Below, one piece after another: positions 8,957 through 17,663 of a DNA stretch of 64,000 nucleotides (position 1 is its first letter; every line of letters begins with the position of its first letter). Location of the stretch: assembly GCF_022919835.1 (NCBI RefSeq), contig NZ_CP095074.1, positions 4,823,026 to 4,887,025 of the forward strand, given 5' to 3'. The translations under genes and the position numbers were made by a program. Source of the DNA: Halobacillus shinanisalinarum (GTDB lineage: Bacteria > Bacillota > Bacilli > Bacillales > Halobacillaceae). The notes below the pieces were generated by a model that was not told where the DNA came from, did not search any database, and saw only the letters and a program-made list of their open reading frames with translations.

Positions 8957-9898
8957 GTGTATCCACAAGCAAAAGCGGCGCGCCCAGGAACGATTAACAT
9001 TGTATTAAACGAAGCAAAAGGGAAGGCTGATGCCGTAAATTCTCCTTCTGCCAAAGGGAAGCATATGGCGCCTTTCCGTAAAATTGACCAATACTTTAAC
9101 CCGATTATAGGGATGCAGGAATTGAAAGTTCGTGTGAAAGAGATCTATGCTCAAGTACTCATTGCTCAAAAAAGAAAAGATTTAGGCTTGAAGTCAAATG
9201 GTCAAGTGTTACACATGATCTTTAAAGGTAACCCTGGTACGGGGAAGACGACGATTGCTCGAATGGTTGCTACTTTGTTTCAAGAAATGGAAGTATTAGA
9301 AAAAGGACATTTTATTGAGGCTGACCGGAGTGATCTCGTTGGCGAATATATCGGTCATACCGCTCAAAAAACAAAGGATTTAATAAAGAAGGCGATCGGT
9401 GGCGTATTGTTTATTGATGAGGCCTATTCTTTGGCGCGGGGCGGCGATAAAGACTTTGGTAAGGAAGCCATTGATACCATCGTCAAATGTATGGAGGATC
9501 ATCACGATGAACTGGTGATTATCCTGGCGGGCTACCCATATGAAATGGAAGATTTTCTAAATATTAATCCAGGGCTGGCTTCACGCTTCCCGATCCAACT
9601 TGAATTTGATGATTATTCGGCAATCGAGTTATCCGCCATTGCAGATGTTATGGTGCAGGATAGGGATTACGCCCTTTCCCCACAGGCAAGTAAGAAATTA
9701 TACGAACATTTAGTAGCTGTTTGTTACCAGTCCCAGCATAATTTTTCAAATGCGAGATATGTTAGAAATGTAATCGAAGAAGCGATACGAAAACACGCCT
9801 ATAGAGTGGCGGGGAGTTCGGACCATGCAAGAGCAACCTTGATTACACTTGAGGCAGAAGATTTTCAACAAATAAATGAAAAAACTAACTATCATTAA
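8957..9898 (+). CDS. spoVK: Stage V sporulation protein K, AAA ATPase
   Basis: A 313-residue CbxX/CfqX-type AAA ATPase needed for spore maturation in B. subtilis. Walker A GNPGTGKTT lies at residues 91-99, Walker B GGVLFIDEAYSL around 148-159 and sensor/Arg-finger region NPGLASRF near 215. The start GTG 8957 has AGGAGGG seven bases upstream. Its place between hfq and hflX is the same as in B. subtilis, supporting the assignment. Confidence 0.93.
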   Translation: MYPQAKAARPGTINIVLNEAKGKADAVNSPSAKGKHMAPFRKIDQYFNPIIGMQELKVRVKEIYAQVLIAQKRKDLGLKSNGQVLHMIFKGNPGTGKTTIARMVATLFQEMEVLEKGHFIEADRSDLVGEYIGHTAQKTKDLIKKAIGGVLFIDEAYSLARGGDKDFGKEAIDTIVKCMEDHHDELVIILAGYPYEMEDFLNINPGLASRFPIQLEFDDYSAIELSAIADVMVQDRDYALSPQASKKLYEHLVAVCYQSQHNFSNARYVRNVIEEAIRKHAYRVAGSSDHARATLITLEAEDFQQINEKTNYH

Positions 9899-9959
9899 AA
9901 GAGAGGAAATGTGCTCTCTTTATGCCTTTTTGGTATGATAGGGGCAAACGGTTTTCATA

Positions 9960-11216
9960 ATGAAAAGGATGAATCCAATAACAATGAAAGAACAAGTCGT
10001 ATTAGTCGCTAGAAGAGATCCTGCTCAGGAGGAAGAAAGGTTCACTTCCTCGCTTGAGGAGCTAAAATCGTTAACCGAAACAGCCGGGGGCGAAGTGTGT
10101 AAAGTGATGGTCCAAAAACGTGAGCGTGTTCACCCGGCTACGTATATTGGTGAAGGAAAACTGGCAGAAATTAAGGAAGAAATCGACAAAAGTGAAGCGG
10201 GGATCGTTGTGTTCAATGATGAGCTGTCGCCGGGACAGTTAAGGAATATCGCCGATCGTTTAGAGCGGCGGGTGATCGATCGAAGTCAGTTAATATTAGA
10301 TATCTTTGCCAGCCGAGCACGGACGAAGGAAGGAAAGCTTCAAGTAGAGCTTGCCCAGCTGCAATATTTATTACCAAGACTCGCTGGGCAAGGAACGGAG
10401 CTTTCACGGCTTGGTGGAGGGATCGGTACACGAGGTCCTGGGGAAACGAAGCTTGAGTCAGACCGTCGTCATATTCAGCGCCGGATCGATGACATTAAGC
10501 GTCGTTTGCAAACCGTTGTAAAACAGCGGAATCAGTATAGAAAAAGGCGTGAAGATAATTATGCGTTTCAAGTAGCGATCGTAGGTTATACGAATGCTGG
10601 GAAATCCACATTCTTCAACAAAGTAACAGATAGTAATTCGTTTGAAGAAGACTTGTTGTTTGCTACCCTCGATCCGTTAACGCGGCAAGTCAGCCTGCCT
10701 TCTGGTTTTAAGGCGTTAATTTCCGATACGGTTGGCTTTATTCAAGATTTGCCGACAACTTTAATTGCAGCTTTCCGTTCAACGTTAGAGGAGGTAACCG
10801 AGGCTGACTTTATCATCCATATGGTTGATGCTTCCCATCCTGATCACGAAGAACAGGAAAAAACAGTCCACAAATTACTCAGGGACTTACATGCAGATCA
10901 TTTGCCGACACTTACGGTTTATAATAAAAAAGATTTACTTCAGGATGATTTTATCCCGAGTACGTTTCCATCCCTTTCTGTTAGTGTTCATGACCGCATT
11001 GATATAAAGCGGGTCCTTGATAAAGTAGAAGAAGTGCTTAAGGAAGAATGGTATGAATATAGCTTATTCATTCCTGCTTCCCAAGGTAAACGTCTGCAAC
11101 AGTTCAAGAGTGAGAGTATTATAACAACGATAAAATTTCATGAAGATAGAGAAGGATATGCCTTACATGGGTATATCCATCCTGAACACCCTTTAAAAAA
11201 TAAGATATTACAATAA
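9960..11216 (+). CDS. hflX: GTPase HflX, ribosome-splitting factor
   Basis: A 418-residue HflX GTPase that binds and splits stalled or hibernating ribosomes. The N-terminal glycine-rich ATP-binding-like domain contains THxATYIGEGK-type and GGGIGTRGPGETKLE sequences (about 150-165). The G domain has G1 GYTNAGKS (209-216), G3 DTVGF (256-260) and G4 NKKD (322-325). No strong ribosome site marks the start; ATG 9960, 9969 or 9984 are all in frame. ynbB follows after 15 bp, so they are probably cotranscribed. Confidence 0.94.
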   Translation: MKRMNPITMKEQVVLVARRDPAQEEERFTSSLEELKSLTETAGGEVCKVMVQKRERVHPATYIGEGKLAEIKEEIDKSEAGIVVFNDELSPGQLRNIADRLERRVIDRSQLILDIFASRARTKEGKLQVELAQLQYLLPRLAGQGTELSRLGGGIGTRGPGETKLESDRRHIQRRIDDIKRRLQTVVKQRNQYRKRREDNYAFQVAIVGYTNAGKSTFFNKVTDSNSFEEDLLFATLDPLTRQVSLPSGFKALISDTVGFIQDLPTTLIAAFRSTLEEVTEADFIIHMVDASHPDHEEQEKTVHKLLRDLHADHLPTLTVYNKKDLLQDDFIPSTFPSLSVSVHDRIDIKRVLDKVEEVLKEEWYEYSLFIPASQGKRLQQFKSESIITTIKFHEDREGYALHGYIHPEHPLKNKILQ

Positions 11217-11231
11217 GTTAGGAAGAGGAAG

Positions 11232-12452
11232 ATGAATGATCTAGTGTTAGCTGTTGAAGAACAAATTCGCCCACAGCATGAAAATGTACAAGCCTTAGTA
11301 GAGAAAAACCAGCGGAAAGTACTAGATGCTTTTCAAAAGCTTAAAGTGTCAGACTCACATTTTAACCCTACCACAGGTTATGGATATGATGACTTTGGGA
11401 GAGACACTCTAGAAGAGCTATATGCTGAAATTTTCAAAGCGGAAGACGCTTTAGTCAGGCCTCAGCTAATTTCTGGAACTCACGCCATTACGACGGCGCT
11501 CTTTGGTGTCTTGCGTCCAGGGGATGAGCTGGTATACATGACCGGCGAGCCCTATGATACCCTTGAAGAAGTTATTGGGAAACAAGGTGGAGAGGATAAA
11601 GGTTCGTTAACGGACTTTGGTGTGACTTATCAAGCGATTTCTTTAAAAAACAATCAAGAAATTGATCAATCTAAAGTAGAGAAGGCTATTTCAAAACGAA
11701 CGAAAATAGTCGCTATCCAACGATCCAAAGGCTATGCGGATCGTCCTTCTTTTTCGATTGAAGAAATAGGACGGATGATCGCTTTTGTCAGGTCGATAAA
11801 AGAAGATGTTATTATTTTTGTTGATAACTGCTACGGCGAATTCGTTGAAGAGAATGAACCGACTGAAGTTGGAGCGGATCTAATTGCTGGATCGCTGATT
11901 AAGAATCCTGGCGGCGGGATTGCAAGGATAGGCGGGTATATCGCGGGTAGACGAGATTTGATTAGGCTTTGTGGCAATCGCTTAACTGCTCCGGGATTAG
12001 GAAAAGAAACCGGAGCCAGTTTGAATACTTTACAGGAGATGTACCAAGGTATTTTTCTAGCCCCAAATGTTGTCGGGGAAGCATTGAAGGGAGCTGTTTT
12101 CACTGCAAAATTGCTGGATTCACACGGTTTTAAAACGACGCCAAGCTATCAAGCTAAACGAACGGATTTGATTCAATCCGTAAATTTTGACACAAGTGAG
12201 CAGATGATTCGTTTTTGCCAAGCTATCCAAGCTGCATCGCCGATCAACTCCCATGTGAAGCCACATCCAAGCCCGATGCCTGGTTACGATAGTGATGTCA
12301 TTATGGCTGCGGGAACTTTTATTCAGGGGGCAAGTTTAGAATTGACGGCAGATGGCCCATTGCGCCCTCCTTATACAGCCTTTGTCCAAGGCGGCCTCAC
12401 GTATGCCCACGTTAAAATCGCTGTCTCTCGAGCAGTACAACAATTAAAGTAA
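11232..12452 (+). CDS. ynbB: PLP-dependent methionine gamma-lyase-like protein (aluminium-resistance family)
   Basis: A 406-residue fold-type I PLP enzyme of the YnbB/aluminium-resistance family. PLP-binding features include GTHAI near residue 83, DNCYGEFVE (Asp that holds the pyridine nitrogen) near 198 and the Schiff-base Lys in GSLIKNPGGG near 224. ATG 11232 follows AGGAAGAGGAAG. Its substrate in vivo is not established. The position between hflX and glnR matches B. subtilis. A terminator follows. Confidence 0.9.
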   Translation: MNDLVLAVEEQIRPQHENVQALVEKNQRKVLDAFQKLKVSDSHFNPTTGYGYDDFGRDTLEELYAEIFKAEDALVRPQLISGTHAITTALFGVLRPGDELVYMTGEPYDTLEEVIGKQGGEDKGSLTDFGVTYQAISLKNNQEIDQSKVEKAISKRTKIVAIQRSKGYADRPSFSIEEIGRMIAFVRSIKEDVIIFVDNCYGEFVEENEPTEVGADLIAGSLIKNPGGGIARIGGYIAGRRDLIRLCGNRLTAPGLGKETGASLNTLQEMYQGIFLAPNVVGEALKGAVFTAKLLDSHGFKTTPSYQAKRTDLIQSVNFDTSEQMIRFCQAIQAASPINSHVKPHPSPMPGYDSDVIMAAGTFIQGASLELTADGPLRPPYTAFVQGGLTYAHVKIAVSRAVQQLK

Positions 12453-12482
12453 AAAGGATTATCTAAGTGATAACACGTAGTA

Positions 12483-12512
12483 ACTGAAGAACATTCATTC
12501 TTCAGTTTTTTC
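12483..12512 (+). terminator. Terminator after ynbB
   Basis: Stem ACTGAAGAA / TTCTTCAGT with a six-base loop and a TTTTTT tail. Confidence 0.9.
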
Positions 12513-12524
12513 TGTGAATTTCCA

Positions 12525-12573
12525 TGTTAACTTACTTAACATCTCTTGACATCTATAATGACTGTCGTATAAT
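12525..12573 (+). promoter_or_regulatory. glnRA promoter with GlnR/TnrA box
   Basis: TGTTAACTTACTTAACA (12525-12541) matches the GlnR/TnrA consensus TGTNA-N7-TNACA exactly. It is followed by -35 TTGACA (12546-12551), a 16-bp spacer and -10 TATAAT (12568-12573). The layout is that of the B. subtilis glnRA promoter, which GlnR represses under nitrogen excess. Confidence 0.93.
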
Positions 12574-12606
12574 GTAATTAGAATTTCTTTTGGGGGTGGC
12601 AAATCG

Positions 12607-13011
12607 ATGAGTGATGAAGTTCGTCGTTCGATGCCGTTGTTCCCGATGGGGATTGTACAATCCTTGACTGATCTTTCAGCCCGGCAAATCAGGTATTACG
12701 AAAAGCATCAGTTAGTTAATCCAGTTAGATCAAATGGCAATCAACGACTTTTTTCCTTTAATGATGTCGATCGTTTGCTAGAGATTAAAGCGCTTATTGA
12801 AAAAGGCGTAAATATGGCTGGGATTAAACAGGTGCTTACGCTTACCCATCAGCCGGAGAACGAGCCATACAGCGAAGATCAAATGGAAGAAGTTCATAAT
12901 GAGCTTACTGATAAAGAGCTTCGCCGTATGTTACAGCAAGAACTATTCACCGCGGGAAGACAAGGGAAGGCAAGTATAAGACAGGGAGAATTATCACGAT
13001 TCTTCCACTAA
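12607..13011 (+). CDS. glnR: Nitrogen regulator GlnR (MerR family)
   Basis: A 134-residue repressor of glnRA and other nitrogen genes. The N-terminal MerR winged helix (MGIVQSLTDLSARQIRYYEK) is followed by a short dimer region and a C-terminal tail ending RQGELSRFFH, the segment through which feedback-inhibited glutamine synthetase controls GlnR. The ribosome site is GGGGGTGG. glnA follows after 20 bp in the same operon. Confidence 0.96.
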   Translation: MSDEVRRSMPLFPMGIVQSLTDLSARQIRYYEKHQLVNPVRSNGNQRLFSFNDVDRLLEIKALIEKGVNMAGIKQVLTLTHQPENEPYSEDQMEEVHNELTDKELRRMLQQELFTAGRQGKASIRQGELSRFFH

Positions 13012-13031
13012 AGTAGCATAGGAGGAGACAA

Positions 13032-14363
13032 ATGGGATTAACGAGAGAAGAAATTTTCAAGAAGATTGATGAAGAAAACGTAAAGTTTGTCCGTTTGCAA
13101 TTTACGGATATGCTGGGGACGATTAAAAATGTTGAAATTCCAGTAAGTCAAGTAGATAAAGCTCTTGATGGAATGATGATGTTTGATGGTTCATCCATCG
13201 AAGGATTTGTTCGTATCGAAGAATCAGACATGTACTTAGTACCAGACCTTGATACATTTGTTGTCTTCCCTTGGTCATCTGAAAAAGGGAAGGTAGCACG
13301 CTTCATTTGTGATATCTATAACCCTGATATGACACCATTTGAAGGATGTCCACGTTACAATCTTAAGCGTAATCTAAAGAAAATGGAAGAACTAGGTTTC
13401 TCCGCCTTTAATATCGGAACAGAGCCTGAATTTTTCCTTTTCAAGCTGGATGTAAATGGCGAACCAACGATGGAACTTAATGATAAAGGCGGCTATTTTG
13501 ATTTAGCACCAACAGACTTAGGTGAAAATTGCCGACGTGATATTGTGCTTGAGCTTGAAGAGATGGGCTTTGAAATCGAAGCTTCTCACCATGAAGTGGC
13601 TCCAGGACAACATGAGATCGATTTCAAGTATTCTGATGCAGTGAAGCATTGTGATGATATTCAAACATTTAAACTAGCGGTTAAGACGATTGCACGCCAG
13701 CATGGATTACATGCGACCTTTATGCCTAAACCATTGTTTGGTGTGAACGGATCTGGTATGCATGCCAACATGTCACTATTCACTGAGGATGGCAATGCCT
13801 TTTTTGATGAAAATGGAAAAGAGCAGTTATCTGATGTCGCTTATCAATTTACAGCCGGAATTATAAAGCATGCAACTAACTTCACAGCCGTAACCAACCC
13901 GACTATCAATTCCTATAAGCGTCTAGTACCTGGTTACGAAGCACCTTGTTATGTTGCTTGGTCAGGTCAAAACCGCAGTCCACTCGTTCGTGTTCCAACA
14001 TCTCGCGGTTTAAGCACACGTATTGAAGTTCGCAGTGTTGACCCGGCTGCAAACCCGTATATGGCAATGGCAGTACTCCTTGCTGCTGGTCTTGATGGTG
14101 TTGAGAACAAGCTTGAGGCACCAGCACCAGTTGATCGTAACATCTATGTAATGGACAAAAGAGAGCGTGAAGCCCACGGCGTTAAGGATCTGCCTGCAAC
14201 ACTTTCAGATGCACTTCTTGAGCTGCAATCTGATGAAGTCATGGTTAAAGCGCTTGGAGAACACTTGTTTGAACACTTTATTGAAGCAAAAGAAATAGAG
14301 TGGGATATGTTCCGTACACAAGTACATCCTTGGGAGCGCGAGCAGTACCTGCAAACTTATTAA
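13032..14363 (+). CDS. glnA: Glutamine synthetase, type I-alpha
   Basis: Makes glutamine from glutamate, ammonia and ATP as a dodecamer. The 443-residue length is that of the Gram-positive GSI-alpha form. Motifs seen are [17 protein letters not shown] (with the Arg used in feedback inhibition), [19 protein letters not shown] and [14 protein letters not shown] 13032 follows AGGAGGAG. The last 56 bp form the left prophage attachment repeat, so the present 3' end lies at the recombination site; the stop codon and protein C-terminus are intact. The original terminator now lies about 48 kb away at 62441. Confidence 0.98.
   Translation: MGLTREEIFKKIDEENVKFVRLQFTDMLGTIKNVEIPVSQVDKALDGMMMFDGSSIEGFVRIEESDMYLVPDLDTFVVFPWSSEKGKVARFICDIYNPDMTPFEGCPRYNLKRNLKKMEELGFSAFNIGTEPEFFLFKLDVNGEPTMELNDKGGYFDLAPTDLGENCRRDIVLELEEMGFEIEASHHEVAPGQHEIDFKYSDAVKHCDDIQTFKLAVKTIARQHGLHATFMPKPLFGVNGSGMHANMSLFTEDGNAFFDENGKEQLSDVAYQFTAGIIKHATNFTAVTNPTINSYKRLVPGYEAPCYVAWSGQNRSPLVRVPTSRGLSTRIEVRSVDPAANPYMAMAVLLAAGLDGVENKLEAPAPVDRNIYVMDKREREAHGVKDLPATLSDALLELQSDEVMVKALGEHLFEHFIEAKEIEWDMFRTQVHPWEREQYLQTY
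14308..14363 (+). repeat. attL: left prophage attachment repeat in glnA
   Basis: A 56-bp stretch ending exactly at the glnA stop codon recurs at 62377-62432 with two mismatches. The last 36 bp (14328-14363) are identical and are the candidate crossover core. The integrase gene lies 120 bp away, as expected for attL. Confidence 0.92.
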
Positions 14364-14370
14364 TGTATGT

Positions 14371-14405
14371 AACCCCTTGACATGACTGATGTTAAGGGGT
14401 TTTTA
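14371..14405 (+). terminator. Phage-supplied terminator behind glnA
   Basis: A 13-bp stem (AACCCCTTGACAT / ATGTTAAGGGGTT, one G-T pair) followed by TTTTT. It lies just inside the prophage, so after integration glnA uses this terminator instead of its own (now at 62441). Confidence 0.85.
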
Positions 14406-14410
14406 ATGTT

Positions 14411-14470
14411 TTGGTCATAAGGTTGCCATTCAAATGATATTTTCTACCGACCAAAACATGACCAAAAAAA
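14411..14470. promoter_or_regulatory. Candidate integrase arm-binding sites, left end
   Basis: Three copies of a GACCAAAA-like element: inverted TTTGGTCAT (14410-14418), CGACCAAAAC (14449-14458) and TGACCAAAAA (14459-14468). The same element appears three times at the right end (62244-62275) and is not obvious inside the phage, as expected for arm-type sites bound by the integrase N-terminal domain. Confidence 0.5.
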
Positions 14471-14482
14471 TAATCAAAAAAA

Positions 14483-15616
14483 TTATTCGAATATCCCTTT
14501 TGTATAGGATTCGAATTTATCCATAGTATCTTTTTCTATCTTTTTACTGATGTGTGCGTACACGTCTGAAGTAATTTGAATGCTACCGTGCCCCAAACGT
14601 TCTTGAACATATTTCATATCCGCTCCGGCTTCAAGCAATAAGACAGCATGAGTGTGTCTCAATGAGTGAATGGGGAGAGGTGGTATTTCTGTTCGTTTCA
14701 ATATTCTTGAGAAAGAATTGAAGAGACTGGATTTTGGCATGTAGTTGCCATCTTTACGACATAAGACTAGATTTAGATCGTGATGATACAGGTCATTTAA
14801 AGTTAGTTTGTCCTGGTTTTGTTGTTTCATATGAAAGTGAAGATCGTTTGTTAGCGATTGACTTATAGTGATTACCCTTGTAGAACTATACGTTTTCGGA
14901 TCACCTAAGAGCTCTTCTTTAGATTTTGCTTGAAAATCAAGAGTTTTAGAAATGCTGATAGTTTTATCTTTTAGATTAATATCAGTCCACTGAAGGGCAG
15001 CGGCTTCTCCCTTACGCATTCCTGTCTCGATGAGTACTTTGAAAAATAACCAATAAATATATCCATACTTATAAGCTTCTTGTAAAAAGGATGGAATATC
15101 TCCACTATCAATAAACTGTACATCCTTTTTCTTTTTATCGCCTTTGAGTGTAACACCTTCGCACGGGTTCTTTTGTAATTTGTGAATCGTGACGGCTTTT
15201 TGAAGTGAATTAAACATAGTATTATGAACAATTTCAATTGTGCGCCTGCTATACTCTTGATCAAATAGGTGATTGATGAATTTCTGGTACATCATCGGTT
15301 TGATCTGATCAATTTGGATATCTTTGAAATAAGGAAGAATGTGATTTTTAATATTCGCCTGGTGCAAGTTGTATGTGTTCTTTCTGATAGTGCCTTCTTT
15401 ATACTCGTGTAACCATTCATGTAGATAATGTTTAAGAGGTAGAGTCGTTTGTTCAAACCCTTCTTCTAATTGTCTTTCCATTTCGCGGGCTGCTAGTTGA
15501 GCTTCTTTCTTCCCTTGAAATCCTGATTTTGATTTAACCCTATGTTTAGCGGTGAAAGGGTCTTTGTACGATATCCTATACTCCCATTTGTTACCTCGTT
15601 TCCGAAAAGTAGCCAT
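14483..15616 (-). CDS. int: Phage integrase, tyrosine recombinase
   Basis: A 377-residue Tn916/lambda-type integrase that recombines attP with attB in glnA. Residues 1-55 form an arm-DNA-binding domain, about 60-160 a SAM-like core-binding domain, and 170-370 the catalytic domain with R201 (GMRKGEAAAL), H317-x-x-R320 (HSLRHTH), H343 (LGHGS) and nucleophile Y353 (DVYAHIS). All catalytic residues are present. It is transcribed leftward together with the repressor gene upstream (17-bp gap), toward attL. Confidence 0.96.
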   Translation of the reverse strand: MATFRKRGNKWEYRISYKDPFTAKHRVKSKSGFQGKKEAQLAAREMERQLEEGFEQTTLPLKHYLHEWLHEYKEGTIRKNTYNLHQANIKNHILPYFKDIQIDQIKPMMYQKFINHLFDQEYSRRTIEIVHNTMFNSLQKAVTIHKLQKNPCEGVTLKGDKKKKDVQFIDSGDIPSFLQEAYKYGYIYWLFFKVLIETGMRKGEAAALQWTDINLKDKTISISKTLDFQAKSKEELLGDPKTYSSTRVITISQSLTNDLHFHMKQQNQDKLTLNDLYHHDLNLVLCRKDGNYMPKSSLFNSFSRILKRTEIPPLPIHSLRHTHAVLLLEAGADMKYVQERLGHGSIQITSDVYAHISKKIEKDTMDKFESYTKGIFE

Positions 15617-15633
15617 AAAAATTCACTCCTCCC

Positions 15634-16296
15634 TTATTTAGGATCAAACATTACATGCAAAACTTTACCAACTATCCTAGCGTCTTCGTCATTTATAATG
15701 ATTGGATCATAAGCAGAATTCTCAGGTAACAAAATATGTTGACCACCATCGGTTATCTTGACCCTTTTCAAGGTCGCTTCATGTCCATTCACATTAACGA
15801 TTGCGATGTCTCCATTTTCCACTTGTGGTGTCAGTTTAACTACTACCCTATCTCCCTCGTGAATTCGGGCGCCTATCATGGAATCCCCTTTTACATTTAA
15901 AACAAAAAGTTCGTGTGGACTTTTATATTCCCATAAGTTAGGTAAGTCAATATAAGTCTCTATGTTCTCTTCAGCAAAAACCGGCTTTCCGGCAGCAATC
16001 GAACCTAATACTGGAACCCTTAAACTGGTAGGGGGTGTCTCACCATTAGACTTAGGTACTTCTGTTTCAGTCATTTCAGCGTTCTTTGATTCCTCCATAA
16101 TAATATGCAAAAACTCCATAACATCTATATCATATAAAGCGGCCATATCTTGTAACACTGGTATTGAAGGTTTTCTATCTCCGCGTTCCCACATATTATA
16201 AGCACTTCTTGATACACCTAATAAATCTGCTACTTCTTGTTGAGATCTTTTACTGTTAGTTTTTCTAAGACTTTTTATTTTTTCGTGTAATTTCAT
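15634..16296 (-). CDS. CI-like phage repressor with S24 (LexA-type) domain
   Basis: A 220-residue lysogeny repressor. An N-terminal XRE helix-turn-helix (about 15-50, SQQEVADLLGVSRSAYNMWE) is joined to a C-terminal peptidase S24 domain. Self-cleavage motif A-A-G-K, nucleophile Ser in KGDSMIGARI and Lys in ATLKRVK are all present, so RecA-stimulated cleavage and SOS induction are expected. Start taken as ATG 16296 with AGAGGA nine bases upstream; the longer frame would start at TTG 16305, which sits directly on this ribosome site. Divergent from the cro-like gene across an operator region with repeated GCAC-N5-GTGC sites. Confidence 0.93.
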   Translation of the reverse strand: MKLHEKIKSLRKTNSKRSQQEVADLLGVSRSAYNMWERGDRKPSIPVLQDMAALYDIDVMEFLHIIMEESKNAEMTETEVPKSNGETPPTSLRVPVLGSIAAGKPVFAEENIETYIDLPNLWEYKSPHELFVLNVKGDSMIGARIHEGDRVVVKLTPQVENGDIAIVNVNGHEATLKRVKITDGGQHILLPENSAYDPIIINDEDARIVGKVLHVMFDPK

Positions 16297-16340
16297 ATCA
16301 TTCAATCCTCTCTAAAACCTTCTGATATATGTATGAAAAT

Positions 16341-16444
16341 ATTATAGCACGTTTCGTGCCATTTGTGGCACATTTTGTGCAAAAAATGTTGACATTGTTT
16401 TTAACTAGGTTTATAGTTGAATTACAAATTGACACAAAACGTGC
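16341..16444. promoter_or_regulatory. Lysis/lysogeny switch: divergent promoters and repressor operators
   Basis: Three 13-bp operators of form GCACR-N3-YGTGC are seen: GCACGTTTCGTGC (16347-16359), GCACATTTTGTGC (16368-16380) and inverted GCACGTTTTGTGT (16432-16444). The rightward promoter has TTGACA (16389-16394), a 17-bp spacer and TATAGT (16412-16417). The leftward promoter has TATAAT on the minus strand (16341-16346) with operator 1 between its -10 and a weak -35. A fourth match, GCACTATTAGTGT, lies at 16669-16681 on the minus strand, right behind the cro-like gene. Confidence 0.8.
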
Positions 16445-16465
16445 CAAGAAAAAGGAGGGAACACG

Positions 16466-16669
16466 TTGGATAAGAAAAAAATCGGTCAAGGACTTCAGAA
16501 ACTTCGTGGAGAAACACCAAGGCAAGAAGTAGCGTACCATTTAGGTATTGCCCTTTCTACTCTACGTATGTATGAAAATGGTGAAAGAATTCCAAGGGAC
16601 GAGATTAAATTAAATATCGCCAATTATTATGGTGTTTCAGTTGAGGAACTTTTTTTTGCTCACCAATGA
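16466..16669 (+). CDS. Cro-like XRE regulator
   Basis: A 67-residue helix-turn-helix protein (VAYHLGIALSTLRMYENGER, residues about 22-41), the first gene rightward of the switch region and so a Cro analogue that favours lytic growth. The start is TTG 16466, preceded by AAAGGAGGGA at a 5-bp gap. A fourth operator-like site directly follows its stop codon. Confidence 0.85.
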   Translation: MDKKKIGQGLQKLRGETPRQEVAYHLGIALSTLRMYENGERIPRDEIKLNIANYYGVSVEELFFAHQ

Positions 16670-16699
16670 CACTAATAGTGCCAAAAGGGAGATGACACA

Positions 16700-16870
16700 T
16701 TGAGAGATTATCGCAACACACGATGGCATTGGTCGAAAGAAGATGACGAGTTGCTTCAGGAACTAATAGTGAAGAACGGGGGTGGGTTAGATGTTAGACA
16801 TCCAGATCAACGAGCAGCAAGCGAAAGCGATGTTAGTCCAGAAGATCGAGGAGACCATCAAGAATTTTGA
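16700..16870 (+). CDS. Small early phage protein, function unknown
   Basis: A 56-codon frame starting at TTG 16700 after AAAGGGAGATG. The N-terminal part, with W-H-W-S-K-E-D-D-E-L-L, looks like a real acidic/helical protein. The last 26 codons overlap the next gene in another frame, so the end of the natural product is uncertain. No function is recognised. Confidence 0.4.
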   Translation: MRDYRNTRWHWSKEDDELLQELIVKNGGGLDVRHPDQRAASESDVSPEDRGDHQEF

Positions 16871-17063
16871 TGCAGAGATGGTCTACTGGGATTCAAATGA
16901 GTTAAAAAGGCGTACATGTATGAGCTGGGGAACGATTCAAGATACATTCTTTTTCGACGAAAGATTCCCAAAAGTCAAACTAGGTGGCAAATGGTATTAC
17001 CCAGCCAAAGAGACTAAAGATTTCTTACTCATGTGGTTAGAGGAAAGGAGGGAGGTTTCTTGA
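16791..17063 (+). CDS. DUF771-like phage protein (excisionase-type fold likely)
   Basis: A 90-residue protein with MSWGTIQDTFFFDERFPKVK followed by GGKWYYPA, the pattern of DUF771 phage proteins and of small winged-helix excisionase/DNA-binding proteins. The ribosome site is GGGGGTGG. It is the second or third early gene. A role in excision or early regulation is an inference; no direct motif proves it. Confidence 0.65.
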   Translation: MLDIQINEQQAKAMLVQKIEETIKNFDAEMVYWDSNELKRRTCMSWGTIQDTFFFDERFPKVKLGGKWYYPAKETKDFLLMWLEERREVS

Positions 17064-17152
17064 TCGAAAAGATTCGTGAAAGTGACATTACTTATTATGT
17101 ACTGGGGTTCGCAGCTCTCGAGTTTCTAAGATGGACAATTACAAGCTTATAA
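17060..17152 (+). CDS. Small single-span membrane peptide
   Basis: A 30-codon frame from TTG 17060, overlapping the previous stop codon (TTGA) and preceded by GGAGG. It contains one hydrophobic stretch (YYVLGFAALEFLRW). The tight overlap and ribosome site support translation; function is unknown. Confidence 0.45.
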   Translation: MIEKIRESDITYYVLGFAALEFLRWTITSL

Positions 17153-17166
17153 GGAGGTAAAAGGAA

Positions 17167-17388
17167 ATGACATTCGGTGAAATGAAGGAATTTACAAGAC
17201 GGCTAAAAGATATCATGTCCATGCAAGATGGGCTAGGTAAAGATAACCGATTAGCTTTACTTATGACAGATCTGGAAGTGATGTATCAGATCCCTATGTA
17301 CGGCATCAATAAAAGAAATGAATTCATAAAGAAGCATCCACATGTCATGCAGTTATACAAGACGGTTTCACTTGAACGTAATCTATAA
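17167..17388 (+). CDS. Hypothetical early phage protein
   Basis: A 73-residue basic, mostly helical protein with no recognised domain. ATG 17167 follows AAGGAGGTAAAAGG. It lies in the early rightward operon between a membrane peptide and another small unknown protein. Confidence 0.7.
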   Translation: MTFGEMKEFTRRLKDIMSMQDGLGKDNRLALLMTDLEVMYQIPMYGINKRNEFIKKHPHVMQLYKTVSLERNL

Positions 17389-17409
17389 AACTATGAAAGG
17401 AAGATGTAA

Positions 17410-17649
17410 ATGAAAGTAGTTGAAGTTTCGATTGTAGCAGGTGCATCACTTGGAAAGTTTTCAATCATGGAAGCTCGTTTAATAGGTGTAGCGGGTGAAC
17501 GTTTAGGGGTTAAATATCTATCTTGTGATGAGTTAAAGGAAAAGGGCGTTATTAAACGCGCTAATTCCTTCAATAAAGCTGAAAAGTGGCTTAACACTAA
17601 AGAAGGCCTTGAATGGGCGAAAGACGCTAAGCATTATCAAATATTTTAA
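17410..17649 (+). CDS. Hypothetical early phage protein
   Basis: A 79-residue protein with good ribosome site GAAAGGAAG. Its mixed alpha/beta sequence has no motif I recognise. It is followed 14 bp later by the AbrB-like gene. Confidence 0.7.
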   Translation: MKVVEVSIVAGASLGKFSIMEARLIGVAGERLGVKYLSCDELKEKGVIKRANSFNKAEKWLNTKEGLEWAKDAKHYQIF

Positions 17650-17663
17650 AGGGGGACGAACCA

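Noticed and set aside
16329-16532. 67-codon frame across the lysogeny switch
   Set aside because: It covers the divergent promoters and operators and has no ribosome site; non-coding regulatory DNA.
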